Shown here: positions 18,398-27,238 of the stretch, piece after piece | Position numbering within the stretch: position 1 is the stretch's first letter | How the letters are laid out: each line of letters begins with the position of its first letter | Assembly (NCBI GenBank): GCA_945889445.1 | Contig: CAMDBX010000016.1 | Span: 1 to 60,611 of the forward strand | Reading direction: 5' to 3' | Source: Rhizobium sp. Q54 | GTDB taxonomy: Bacteria > Pseudomonadota > Alphaproteobacteria > Rhizobiales > Aestuariivirgaceae | Length of the DNA: 60,611 nt | Made by a program: the position numbers and the translations under genes | Notes under the pieces: model-generated | Told to the model about the DNA's origin: nothing | Database searches by the model: none | Seen by the model: the letters and a program-made list of their open reading frames with translations, nothing else

Positions 18398-20635
18398 TCA
18401 GCGCCGGCGACCCTTGCTGGCTTTGCCGCCCCGGAACGGCTTCGCCGCCGTGCGCGCAGCCCTGCGGTTGGCGGGCTTGCCCTCCTTGCCCTCGGAGACC
18501 ACCTCGAAGCGCATGCCACCGGAGACGGGGGTGGCCTCCACAAGTTTCACCTCCAGCCGGTCGCCCATCTGGTAGGTGTCGCCGGATCGTTCGCCGATGA
18601 GGGCATGGCGGGCTTTGTCATAAACAAAGTATTCGCGGCCCAGCGTGGTGACGGGCACGAAGCCATCCGCACCATTGTCGTCCAGCTTCACGAAGAGCCC
18701 GGCGCTGACGACGCCGCCGATACGCCCACGGAAGGTGGCGCCGGTGTGATTGGCGAGGTGAGTGGCGATGAGGCGATCGATGGTCTCGCGCTCAGCCGCC
18801 ATGGCGCGGCGCTCGGCATCCGAGATCATCTCGGCGGTTTCAGGCAACCGTGCGATGTCATCTGCGCTCAGGCCGTCGGAACCGAAGCCGAGCGATGTGA
18901 CCAGCGCCCGGTGGACGATCAGGTCGGCATAGCGGCGGATCGGCGAGGTGAAATGGGCATAGCGGCGCAGTGCCAGTCCGAAGTGGCCCTTGTTCTCCGG
19001 GCTGTAGATGGCCTGCGCCTGCGTTCTCAGCACCACCTCATTGACGACATGCTGATAATCCTTGCCCTCAACTTCTTTCAATAATTTGTTGAAATGCTTA
19101 GGCCTCATGACCTGGCCCAGGGGCAGGGACAGGTTCACGGTACGGAGGAACTCGGCCAATGCCCGGACCTTTTCCTCAGACGGCTGGTCATGCACGCGGA
19201 AGATCAGCGGGGTCTTGCGGTTTTCCAGCTCCTCTGCGGCGGCAACATTGGCCTGGATCATGAACTCCTCGACCAGCTTGTGGGCGTCGAGGCGGTTGGG
19301 CGTGACCACACGCTCGATCAGGCCATGGGCATCGAGCACCAGCTTGCGCTCGGGGAGATCGAGCTCAAGTGGCTCTCGCGCATTGCGGCCCTTGGTGAGG
19401 ACGCCATAGGCGGCCCACAGGGGCTTCAGCACGCCGTCGAGGAGGGTCTCGGTCTTGTCGTTCGTCTGGCCGTCAATGGCGGCCTGCGCCTCCTCGTAGG
19501 CCAGCTTGGCGGCCGACCGCATGATGACGCGTTCGAAGCGGTGCTTCATCTTGCGGCCCGACTTGTCGAAGCTCATGTAGCAGGCGAGGGCGGGGCGTTC
19601 TTCCTTCTCGCGGAGCGAGCACAAGTCGTTCGAGATGCGCTCGGGCAGCATCGGCACGACGCGGTCGGGGAAATAGACGGAGTTGCCGCGGATACGTGCC
19701 TCGCGGTCGAGTGACGATCCAGAGCGGACGTAGGCGGCAACATCGGCAATGGCGACGATGATGTTGGCCCCGCCGGTCGCTTCGTCGATTTCGCCCCAGA
19801 CGGCGTCGTCATGGTCGCGCGCGTCCTTGGGGTCGATGGTGAGGAGCGGCACTTGCCGCAAGTCAGTGCGGCCCTCGCGGGCGAAGGGCCTAAGCTCTTC
19901 GGACTCGCGCAGCACGCGCTCCGGGAACTCGTTGGGGATGCCGTGGTGGTTGATGGCGATGAGCGAGATGTTGCGCTGGTCGTTCATGTTGCCCAGCCGC
20001 TCGCGCACGCGGGCCGAGGGCAGGCCCTGGCCGCGATCCTTGATGATCTCGGCCTCCACCAGCTCGCCGTTGAGGGCGCCGTTTTCGTCGCCCTTCTTGA
20101 CCTGCAGTTCGTGGCGGGCTTTCTTGTCCACGGGAATGATGCGGGCGCCCAGGCCAGCCTGAACGCGGAACACCCCCAGCACTTTGGTGGAACGGTCCGA
20201 CAGGGTCTTGATGACCCGGGCACGGAACTTGTAGCGGCCGTCCTTCGAGGGCTGGATCTTGGCCAGCACCCGATCGCCCTTGCGCGGCGCCTTCTCGGTG
20301 CCTTCGATCACAACATGCGGAGGCTTGCCCGCCTGGCGCTCGTCCCATTCCACGGGCTCGGCATAAGCCTCGCCATCCTTGTCGGTACCGATGACCTCCA
20401 GCACGGTGACGGGCGGCAGGGAGGAGCGGTCGATCAGCTTGCGGGCGCGCTTGGCCAGCAGGCCCTTCTCCTCCATGCGCTTCAGCAGGGCCTTGAGGCC
20501 GATCTTGTCGCCGCCCTTGACGTCAAAATGGCGCGAGATTTCGCGCTTGCCCACGATCGAGGGCGATGACTGGATGAATTCCAGGACGTCTGCTTCGGTG
20601 GGAAGCTGCGGTTTTGCTGCGGGGCGTTTGGCCAT
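18398..20635 (-). CDS. rnr: Ribonuclease R
   Basis: This 745-residue processive 3'-5' exoribonuclease functions in mRNA and structured-RNA decay. It has an N-terminal winged-helix region and cold-shock OB folds. The RNB catalytic domain carries the metal-site signature TIDPKDARDHDDAVW (about residue 270) and RYAHFTSPIRRYADLIVHR. An S1 domain follows near residue 640. The C-terminus is a basic tail rich in Arg, Ala and Lys, as in RNase R but not RNase II. It is on the same strand as topA, from which it is separated by a plus-strand NUDIX gene, and upstream of DUF983. Confidence 0.96.
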   Translation of the reverse strand: MAKRPAAKPQLPTEADVLEFIQSSPSIVGKREISRHFDVKGGDKIGLKALLKRMEEKGLLAKRARKLIDRSSLPPVTVLEVIGTDKDGEAYAEPVEWDERQAGKPPHVVIEGTEKAPRKGDRVLAKIQPSKDGRYKFRARVIKTLSDRSTKVLGVFRVQAGLGARIIPVDKKARHELQVKKGDENGALNGELVEAEIIKDRGQGLPSARVRERLGNMNDQRNISLIAINHHGIPNEFPERVLRESEELRPFAREGRTDLRQVPLLTIDPKDARDHDDAVWGEIDEATGGANIIVAIADVAAYVRSGSSLDREARIRGNSVYFPDRVVPMLPERISNDLCSLREKEERPALACYMSFDKSGRKMKHRFERVIMRSAAKLAYEEAQAAIDGQTNDKTETLLDGVLKPLWAAYGVLTKGRNAREPLELDLPERKLVLDAHGLIERVVTPNRLDAHKLVEEFMIQANVAAAEELENRKTPLIFRVHDQPSEEKVRALAEFLRTVNLSLPLGQVMRPKHFNKLLKEVEGKDYQHVVNEVVLRTQAQAIYSPENKGHFGLALRRYAHFTSPIRRYADLIVHRALVTSLGFGSDGLSADDIARLPETAEMISDAERRAMAAERETIDRLIATHLANHTGATFRGRIGGVVSAGLFVKLDDNGADGFVPVTTLGREYFVYDKARHALIGERSGDTYQMGDRLEVKLVEATPVSGGMRFEVVSEGKEGKPANRRAARTAAKPFRGGKASKGRRR

Positions 20636-20781
20636 GGATCAAGGATTAGCCGGGAATTATGCCCGAAATCCAGCGGAATGCCGGATGCTACCTTGCTACG
20701 GCCGCAGTTTGGACCGATCAGCTTCGCAGCATCAACTTGCTGTTAACTGAAAGAAAGTGAATGTCCGGTTCCCTGTATCCA

Positions 20782-20787
20782 TATAAT
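20782..20787 (+). promoter_or_regulatory. Consensus -10 hexamer upstream of the NUDIX gene
   Basis: A perfect TATAAT lies about 36 bp before the GTG at 20823. No good -35 is seen 16-18 bp upstream. Transcription starting about 7 bp downstream would give only about a 10-base leader for the TTG at 20805, which favours the GTG start. Confidence 0.35.
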
Positions 20788-20822
20788 CACGGAGCCCGAA
20801 TCGTTTGCTCTGGACAGGTGCA

Positions 20823-21236
20823 GTGAAGAAGCCGGCCACCAATAAACAGTATGCCGCCCTGCCGTGGCGCTATAGCGGCGGTGTGCGTGAGGTGTGCCTC
20901 ATTTCATCGCGTGAAACGGGACGCTGGGTGATCCCCAAAGGCTGGCCGATCAAGGGCCTCACGCCTCCTCAAACCGCCGCTCGCGAGGCCTATGAAGAAG
21001 CTGGCCTCGGCGGCATGATGAGCACGAAGCCGATCGGCGAGTACGAGTACGGCAAGCGGCTGGACAATGGCAAGGTGCAGCCGACGCGCGTTGAGGTCTT
21101 CGCCCTCGAACAGATGGTGCAGCACCCGGAGTGGCCCGAGCAGGGCCAGCGCAAGCTGCAGTGGTTCTCGGTTCCCGAGGCGGCCGAGGCTGTCGATGAG
21201 CCGGAGCTGAAGGTGATCATCAGGAAGCTGAAGTAG
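20823..21236 (+). CDS. NUDIX hydrolase (diphosphoinositol-polyphosphatase-like)
   Basis: This 137-residue NUDIX protein carries WVIPKGWPIKGLTPPQTAAR leading into the Nudix helix AAREAYEEAGLGG, plus ALPWRYSGGVREVCLISS. This arrangement resembles DIPP-type NUDIX enzymes that hydrolyse diphosphoinositol polyphosphates or dinucleoside polyphosphates; the real substrate here is unknown. The start is uncertain: GTG at 20823 (VKKPATNKQYAALPW) or TTG at 20805. It is transcribed opposite to its neighbours rnr and topA and converges with topA, with terminators in between. Confidence 0.88.
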   Translation: MKKPATNKQYAALPWRYSGGVREVCLISSRETGRWVIPKGWPIKGLTPPQTAAREAYEEAGLGGMMSTKPIGEYEYGKRLDNGKVQPTRVEVFALEQMVQHPEWPEQGQRKLQWFSVPEAAEAVDEPELKVIIRKLK

Positions 21237-21336
21237 GCACGGCCGCTCCCTTCGCTTCCGGCAAATGGTTCAATTTGAATCCTTCACCTCGCCCCGGCTT
21301 GACCGGTGCGTCCTTTTGTTTCGGCCAGAAAAGGAT

Positions 21337-21355
21337 GCGCGGATCAAGTCCGCGC
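21337..21355 (-). terminator. Terminator after topA
   Basis: GCGCGGA and TCCGCGC pair around a five-base loop. On the minus strand the stem is followed by ATCCTTTTC. It is about 45 bp past the topA stop, in the topA/NUDIX convergent gap. Confidence 0.5.
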
Positions 21356-21398
21356 AAGGTGCGCTTGGTGGCGGCGGCACCGCTCGAATAGCAATGAA

Positions 21399-24056
21399 CT
21401 AAGCCGCTTCCTTGGGTGTCTTCGCTGCTTTCTTCGCGGCCTTCTTCGCCGGCTTCTTGGCTGCCGCTTTCTTTGCCGGGGCCGTCGTTGCAGCGGCCTT
21501 CTTGGGTGCAGCCTTTTTCGCCGGTGCCTTCTTCTGCACCGGGCTCTTGCCCTCGCGCTCGACGATCAGCGCCACGGCCTCGTCCATGGTCAGCTGCTCT
21601 GGGTCCTTGTCCTTCGGCAGCGTGGCGTTGACCTTGCCGAACTTCACATAGGGACCGTACTTGCCCTTCATCACCTGGACATTGCCGCCGCCTGACGGAT
21701 GCGGGCCCAGATCCTTCAGCGCGCCCGCCTTGGGGCGCTGGAAACCGCGGAGCTTCTTTTCGGCCAGGATATCCACCGCGCGGTTGATGCCGATGGTGAA
21801 GACATCCTCCGGGCTTTCGAGATTGGCGTAGGTGCCGTCATGCAGCACGAAGGGCCCGAAGCGGCCGAAGTTCGCCACGATGGGCTTGCCCGATTCCGGG
21901 TGGATGCCGACTTCACGTGGCAGCGAGAGCAGCTTCAGCGCCTCTTCGAGCGTGATCTCCTCGGGCTTCTTGTTGCGCGGGATGGAGGCGCGCTGGGGCT
22001 TCTCGCCTTCAACCGCCTCGCCCAGTTGCAGGTAGGGGCCGAAGCGGCCCATGCGGCGCGTGACCTTCTCTCCTGTCTCGGGATCGACACCGAGCAGCAC
22101 GCCTTCGGCGGGCATGGCTTCCGCACCCTCGGCACCGGGCGACATGGGACGCGTGAATTTGCACTCGGGGTAGTTCGAGCAGCCGATGAAGGAGCCGAAC
22201 TTGCCGAGCTTGAGGGAAAGCTGGCCGCCGCCGCAGGACGGGCAGGCGCGGGCATCGCCGCCATCTTCCCGCGGTGGGAAGATGTGTGGGGCGAGGATGA
22301 CGTTGAGAGAATCCAGCACGTTGGTGACGCGCAGTTCCTTGACGTCGGCTAGTGCGGCGGTGAAGTCGACCCAGAATTCGCGCAGCACCTGCTTCCAGTC
22401 GATCTCGCCGGCCGAGACCTTGTCGAGCTTTTCCTCGAGGTCGGCGGTGAAGTCATATTCCACATAGCGGCGGAAGAAGCTTTCGAGGAAGGCGGTGACG
22501 ACGCGGCCCTTGTCCTCAGGGATCAACCGCTTCTTGTCGAGGCGGACATAGCCGCGCGTGCGCAGCGTTTCCATGATGGACACATAGGTCGAGGGGCGGC
22601 CGATGCCGAGCTCTTCCATCTTCTTGATAAGCGAGGCTTCCGAATAGCGCGGCGGCGGCTCGGTGAAATGCTGCACACCCTCGATCTTCTTGACGCCGAT
22701 GGAGTCGCCGCGCGCCATGGCGGGCAGTCGCTTGGAGTCCTCGTCCTCGCCGTCGTCCAGACCCTCGGTATAAACCTTGAGGAAGCCGTCGAACTTCACG
22801 ACCGAGCCATTGGCCCGGAAGGTGTAGTGCTTGCCGTCCTTGCCGTCGGTGCCGATGTCGGCAGTGGTGCGCTCGAGCTCCGCACTCTCCATCTGCGAGG
22901 CGATGGTGCGCTTCCAGACCAGATCATATAGCGCGAATTGGTCTTCATCGAGCACGCGGCGCACGTCATTCGGGTGGCGCGACATCTCGGTGGGGCGGAT
23001 CGCCTCGTGTGCCTCCTGCGCGTTCTTGGCCTTGGTGGTGTAGAGGCGCGGGGTGGGCGGCACATAGGGCTCGCCGAAGTTCTTGAGAATGGCGTTGCGC
23101 GTGGCGGCAATGGCCTCGGGCGCCATGTCGACGCCGTCGGTACGCATGTAGGTGATGAGGCCCACTGTCTCGCCGCCCAGTTCCACGCCTTCATAGAGGC
23201 GTTGGGCAATCTGCATGGTGCGTGCAGACGAGAACCCCAGCTTGCGCGAGGCTTCCTGCTGAAGCGTCGAGGTGCGGAATGGCGGGTAGGGGTTGCGCTT
23301 GGCGGGCTTCGATTCAATCGAGTCCACCTTAAAGGGCTGGCCCTTCACGGCCTGCTCGACGGCCCGCGCCGAGGCTTCGTCCTTGAGGTCGAGCTTGCCG
23401 AGCTTCTTGTCGCCGATGGCGTTGAGGAAAGCCTGGAACTCCTGGCCCTTCGGCGTCACGAAGGTGCCGTCGATGGTCCAATACTCCTGGGCCCGGAACG
23501 CTTCGATCTCCAATTCACGGTCACAGATCAGGCGCAGCGCCACCGACTGCACGCGGCCCGCCGAACGCGAGCCCGGCAGCTTGCGCCAGAGGACGGGAGA
23601 GAGCGAGAAGCCGACGAGATAGTCCAGCGCCCGGCGGGCCAGATAGGCATCGACCAGCGGCACGTCGACGTCACGCGGGTGCTGCATGGCTTCGAGCACG
23701 GAGGATTTGGTGATGGCGTTGAACACCACGCGCTGAACGGCCTTGCCCTTGAGCGCACCCTTCTTGCGCAGAACCTCCATGACGTGCCAGGAAATGGCCT
23801 CGCCTTCGCGGTCAGGGTCGGTTGCGAGGATCAGGCGGTCGTCGGTCTTGAGAGCTGCCGCAATGTCGGCCAGGCGCTTGGCGGATTTGCCGTCAACCTC
23901 CCAATCCATCTCGAAATCGGCGTCGGGACGCACCGAACCGTCCTTGGCAGGCAGGTCGCGGACATGGCCATATGAGGCCAGGACCTTGAAATCCTTACCC
24001 AAATACTTGTTGATGGTCTTGGCCTTGGCCGGTGATTCAACGACGACGACTGTCAT
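21399..24056 (-). CDS. topA: DNA topoisomerase I
   Basis: This 885-residue type IA topoisomerase relaxes negative supercoils. The Toprim domain opens the protein (VVVESPAKAKTINKYLG, DPDREGEAISWH). The catalytic tyrosine lies in GLITYMRTDGVDM (about residue 303). One canonical four-Cys zinc ribbon follows (CPSCGGGQLSL, then CSNYPEC), and then three shorter cysteine-free repeats with a GRFGPYL/GRFGPFV/GKYGPYV core. The C-terminus is a Lys/Ala-rich histone-like tail (about 50 residues of AAKK and PAKK repeats), as in other alphaproteobacterial enzymes. It begins at the ATG at 24056. In relatives topA usually follows dprA directly; here about 12 kb of other genes intervene. Confidence 0.97.
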   Translation of the reverse strand: MTVVVVESPAKAKTINKYLGKDFKVLASYGHVRDLPAKDGSVRPDADFEMDWEVDGKSAKRLADIAAALKTDDRLILATDPDREGEAISWHVMEVLRKKGALKGKAVQRVVFNAITKSSVLEAMQHPRDVDVPLVDAYLARRALDYLVGFSLSPVLWRKLPGSRSAGRVQSVALRLICDRELEIEAFRAQEYWTIDGTFVTPKGQEFQAFLNAIGDKKLGKLDLKDEASARAVEQAVKGQPFKVDSIESKPAKRNPYPPFRTSTLQQEASRKLGFSSARTMQIAQRLYEGVELGGETVGLITYMRTDGVDMAPEAIAATRNAILKNFGEPYVPPTPRLYTTKAKNAQEAHEAIRPTEMSRHPNDVRRVLDEDQFALYDLVWKRTIASQMESAELERTTADIGTDGKDGKHYTFRANGSVVKFDGFLKVYTEGLDDGEDEDSKRLPAMARGDSIGVKKIEGVQHFTEPPPRYSEASLIKKMEELGIGRPSTYVSIMETLRTRGYVRLDKKRLIPEDKGRVVTAFLESFFRRYVEYDFTADLEEKLDKVSAGEIDWKQVLREFWVDFTAALADVKELRVTNVLDSLNVILAPHIFPPREDGGDARACPSCGGGQLSLKLGKFGSFIGCSNYPECKFTRPMSPGAEGAEAMPAEGVLLGVDPETGEKVTRRMGRFGPYLQLGEAVEGEKPQRASIPRNKKPEEITLEEALKLLSLPREVGIHPESGKPIVANFGRFGPFVLHDGTYANLESPEDVFTIGINRAVDILAEKKLRGFQRPKAGALKDLGPHPSGGGNVQVMKGKYGPYVKFGKVNATLPKDKDPEQLTMDEAVALIVEREGKSPVQKKAPAKKAAPKKAAATTAPAKKAAAKKPAKKAAKKAAKTPKEAA

Positions 24057-24222
24057 ACATGGTCCCGTTCAGGTTTCAGGGCCTCATATAGGCATCGTTC
24101 CTCCGGTTCAAGCCGAGCCAAATTTCTACCTGTCACAGCACCAGTTCAAGTTTAAGTTGCTTTTAAAAGAAGAAAGCACGTTTAGAGTGCAATTCCGGAA
24201 ATTGACGCAACTGGAGGACGGC

Positions 24223-24534
24223 ATGGAAAAACGGCGCGCACAGGCCCCCCGGACAGCACCGGTGCTGGTGGAGGCGGGATCGAGAGCGCCTCCCACTCTT
24301 GCCGAGCGGCAGCGGGACACAGCGGAATATCTGGCCGACATGATCCTGGAGCTGCGAAACCTCGCGCGCTCGGTCGGGCTCCATACCGTGATGGTTCCGC
24401 TGGAGTTCGCCTATTACGAGTCCTTCGGGGTGGCGCACCGGGTGGAAGTGCCCAAAGGCGAGATTGAACGCATCCAGCAATTGTCGAAGGCTGCCGACAG
24501 TCTCGACCGTGATCCTGCAAACGGCGGAATCTAG
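24223..24534 (+). CDS. Conserved hypothetical protein, about 100 residues
   Basis: This 103-residue soluble protein (MEKRRAQAPRTAPVLVEAG start) has a good Shine-Dalgarno, GGAGGACGGC, before the ATG. The central TAEYLADMILELRNLARSVG helix and a following segment with Leu-Glu-Phe-Ala-Tyr-Tyr-Glu look structured. Similar small proteins occur across Rhizobiales without known function; this is memory of the general type, not a database match. The leader (about 24130-24200) is AT-rich, with CTTTTAAAAG at 24160-24169. It overlaps the convergent CDF stop by 4 bp. Confidence 0.7.
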   Translation: MEKRRAQAPRTAPVLVEAGSRAPPTLAERQRDTAEYLADMILELRNLARSVGLHTVMVPLEFAYYESFGVAHRVEVPKGEIERIQQLSKAADSLDRDPANGGI

Positions 24535-25922
24535 AGCGCGTGACTGTCTGCGCCGAGTGGTTCGGCGTGGGCGATGACCCGGCGGATGTCGGAAAAGCGT
24601 TCCTTCAGTCCGGCTTCGACGCGGTCGATGTCGTCATGGATCTGCTCCACCGTGTCGGTGGGAGAACAGCGGCAGTGATAGTGCAGGAACAGGCCTTCTT
24701 CGTTGCGCCGAAGCCGGATTGAGTGGATATCGCTGAGCCGCTCATGGGTGGCGGCGAGTTGCAGGAGTGCGGTTGACACTTCCGCCATCAGTCTGGCCGG
24801 AGCCTCCTCGCCCAGCAGCATGCGCTCAGGCTGGGGCTCAATGTGGCTTTCCACTTCAACGTCACTGCCCAGTTCGCCGCGGATCGCGTCCTCCAGCTCG
24901 GTGGCACGGTCATGCGCCTCGCCCAGCGGCATGGAGCCATCCACCTCGAGGTCGAAGCTGATGGCCGGTCTGCCGTCGATCTTCTGGACGTTCAGGTGGT
25001 GGATAGCCTGGTTGCGCCGGCTGGCGATGAGCATGACCTTCTGAAAAACCGTCTCGCCATCGAGGGCCACCGGGTTTGCCGTCACCGTGATATCGGCGTT
25101 GGGGAAGCGCTCCTGCACGGCGGCGGTGATCGCATCCTTGGTGCGGACGATTTCGTCGATCGGCAAGGTGCGGGCAACCTCGACGACGATGGCGGTGAAC
25201 ATGGTTGCGCCCGCCGGTCGGAGCCGGATCGACTTGATGGCAAGCACGCCGTGGACGTCGTTGACGAGGCCGCGCACGATTTCCGTGGCACCGGCCGGGG
25301 CAGCGTCGAGCAGGGTGCTCATGGTGCGGGCGCCAAGCTCCCACCCGGCATGGGCGATGAAGGCCGAGACGACGAGGGCGGCAATCGAGTCCGCCGCCGG
25401 AACGCCCGCCCAGACCGCACCAAGCCCGCCGAGTACGACGATGGAACTCCACATGTCGGAGGAGAAGTGCAGCGCATCGGCTTCCAGCGCCTCGCTGGAG
25501 GTCTTTTTCGCCACCCGCTTGAGCGCCCGGGCCCGGTTGTAGTCGATGATGATCGAACCGGCGATGATTGCCACCGCCCACCAGGTGACCTCGACCTCGT
25601 GGACCTCATCGCCCAGCAGGCGCCGCAACGCCTCCCAGGCAATCCAGCCGGTGGTGACAAACAGCAGACCCGTCTCGACAAGTGCTGCAATGCTCTCGAT
25701 CTTGGCGTGGCCGTAATGGTGCTGGTCATCGGCCGGGCGGTCGGCCCAGCGGATGGCGAAATAGGTGACGATGGTGGCCCCGAAGTCGATCACGCTGTGG
25801 ACCGCTTCCGACAAGATGCCCAGCGAGCCGGTGAACATGGCGGCCAGAAACTTGCTGCCGGCCAGAAGGGCGCTGGCGCCCATTGAAACCAGGGCGACGG
25901 TCTGTTTCTCGGAGCTGGACAT
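24531..25922 (-). CDS. Cation diffusion facilitator metal exporter
   Basis: This 463-residue inner-membrane CDF antiporter probably exports Zn2+ or a related divalent metal from the cytoplasm. The two HxxxD motifs of the transport site are visible: AVHSVIDFG in helix 2 and ALHFSSDMW in helix 5. That HD-HD pattern is typical of zinc-selective members, in contrast to the DD-HD of FieF/YiiP. After the membrane region come two consecutive cytoplasmic dimerisation-type segments rather than one, so the tail is long (about 250 residues). The start at 25922 (MSSSEKQTVALVS) is preferred to one seven codons upstream. The MFS gene is divergent. Confidence 0.88.
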   Translation of the reverse strand: MSSSEKQTVALVSMGASALLAGSKFLAAMFTGSLGILSEAVHSVIDFGATIVTYFAIRWADRPADDQHHYGHAKIESIAALVETGLLFVTTGWIAWEALRRLLGDEVHEVEVTWWAVAIIAGSIIIDYNRARALKRVAKKTSSEALEADALHFSSDMWSSIVVLGGLGAVWAGVPAADSIAALVVSAFIAHAGWELGARTMSTLLDAAPAGATEIVRGLVNDVHGVLAIKSIRLRPAGATMFTAIVVEVARTLPIDEIVRTKDAITAAVQERFPNADITVTANPVALDGETVFQKVMLIASRRNQAIHHLNVQKIDGRPAISFDLEVDGSMPLGEAHDRATELEDAIRGELGSDVEVESHIEPQPERMLLGEEAPARLMAEVSTALLQLAATHERLSDIHSIRLRRNEEGLFLHYHCRCSPTDTVEQIHDDIDRVEAGLKERFSDIRRVIAHAEPLGADSHAL

Positions 25923-26038
25923 GACTCTGTGTATCGCTCTCACAGGTGCGCCTCAAGCCATACCTTTCCGGCATGCGGGGAAGCGGCATCGACAGTTGCG
26001 GATCAGTCCCGAAAAATGCTGGTCTGACGGCAGCAACC

Positions 26039-27238
26039 ATGCCGACCGACGCAACGACAACCGATTTTCCGCTGCCGCGCCGCGCCGGGGCCTACACCTT
26101 CGCGTCGCTATTCGCCTTTGAGTCTTTCGTCCGGTCGCTGAACTCCACCGTCATCTCACTGCAGGCCTATGACATTCTGGGCACCGCCCAGAGGGTGAGC
26201 GTGCTGTCCACGGTGGTGTCGCTCAGCGTGCTGAGTGCAACGCTGCTGCTGCCCTTCCTGCTCGGCCGCATGCGCCGGCGCTGGGCCTATACGCTGGGTA
26301 TCAGCATGATGATGGCGGCCAGCCTGGCGCTGGCCAGCCATGTGCTGGCAGGGCAGGCGGGTGGCATGCTGCTGCGAAATCTGGGTGCTGCGGTGCTCAA
26401 CATCACGCTGCAGCTCTACATCATGGAGAATATCCGGCGCACCGACCTGGCACGATCGGAACCGATCCGGCTCAGCCTGTCGACGCTGTCATGGGCGATG
26501 GGTCCGGCCTTGGGGGTCTCGCTCTATGTGAGCTATGGCCCATGGGGTCCGCAGCTTCTGGCGATCGGGGCTGCCGCGGCGCTGCTGGTGCTGTTCTGGT
26601 GGCTCAGGCTCTCGGACACCGCCAATGCGTTGCCAACGGGCAACCTCGAGGCGTTCAACCCGTTGGCCAACGTCAGGCGCTTTCTGGCCCAGCCGCGACT
26701 GGTGCTGGCCTGGCTCATCGCCTTCGGGAGGTCCTGCTTCTGGACAACCTTCTTCATCTATGGGCCGCTGCTGCTTGTCGAGGCGGGGCTCGACAAGCGG
26801 GTGGGCGGCTACATGATCTCAGCGAGCCAGGTGCTGCTGTTCACCGCCTGGTTCGCGGGGCGCTTTGCCCGGAGCCATGGCGTGCGCGCGGTGCTGGTGG
26901 TGGCGTTTACGGTGTGTGCCGTGGCCTCGCTGTGCGCTGGTCTGGCCGGCACGGCCTCGCCCTATGTGGCGATCGTCTGCCTGCTGGCAGGTTCTGTTGC
27001 GGCCTCCGCCATCGACGGGGTGGGAGGGATCCCCTTCCTGCGTGCCGTGCGCCACCACGAACGGCAGAAGATGGCTGCCGTCTACCGCACCTATATCGAC
27101 TGCTCGGAACTGATCCCTGCCTTCGTGTTCGCCATCGCCTTGCTCTGGCTTCCAATCGGGGCGGTGTTCGTCATTCTTTCCGTGGCGCTGGCGGGCGTGG
27201 GCTATGTCGCCTGGCGCCACTTGCCGAAGTCGCTGTAG
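26039..27238 (+). CDS. Major facilitator superfamily transporter
   Basis: This 399-residue inner-membrane transporter has about twelve hydrophobic segments and the MFS loop 2-3 signature in a loose form (LLGRMRRRWAYTLG). The substrate is unknown. It starts at the ATG at 26039 (MPTDATTTDFPLPRRAG); an upstream frame from 25946 is polar and unlikely. It is divergent from the CDF exporter with about 116 bp between starts. Its last 68 bp overlap the 3' end of the convergent DMT permease gene. The C-terminal WRHLPKSL is a plausible natural end. Confidence 0.85.
   Translation: MPTDATTTDFPLPRRAGAYTFASLFAFESFVRSLNSTVISLQAYDILGTAQRVSVLSTVVSLSVLSATLLLPFLLGRMRRRWAYTLGISMMMAASLALASHVLAGQAGGMLLRNLGAAVLNITLQLYIMENIRRTDLARSEPIRLSLSTLSWAMGPALGVSLYVSYGPWGPQLLAIGAAAALLVLFWWLRLSDTANALPTGNLEAFNPLANVRRFLAQPRLVLAWLIAFGRSCFWTTFFIYGPLLLVEAGLDKRVGGYMISASQVLLFTAWFAGRFARSHGVRAVLVVAFTVCAVASLCAGLAGTASPYVAIVCLLAGSVAASAIDGVGGIPFLRAVRHHERQKMAAVYRTYIDCSELIPAFVFAIALLWLPIGAVFVILSVALAGVGYVAWRHLPKSL

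Noticed and set aside
21237-21398. Possible tRNA in the NUDIX/topA convergent gap (GGTTCAATTTGAATCC)
   Set aside because: The string resembles a T-arm, but no acceptor stem or anticodon arm could be assembled around it.
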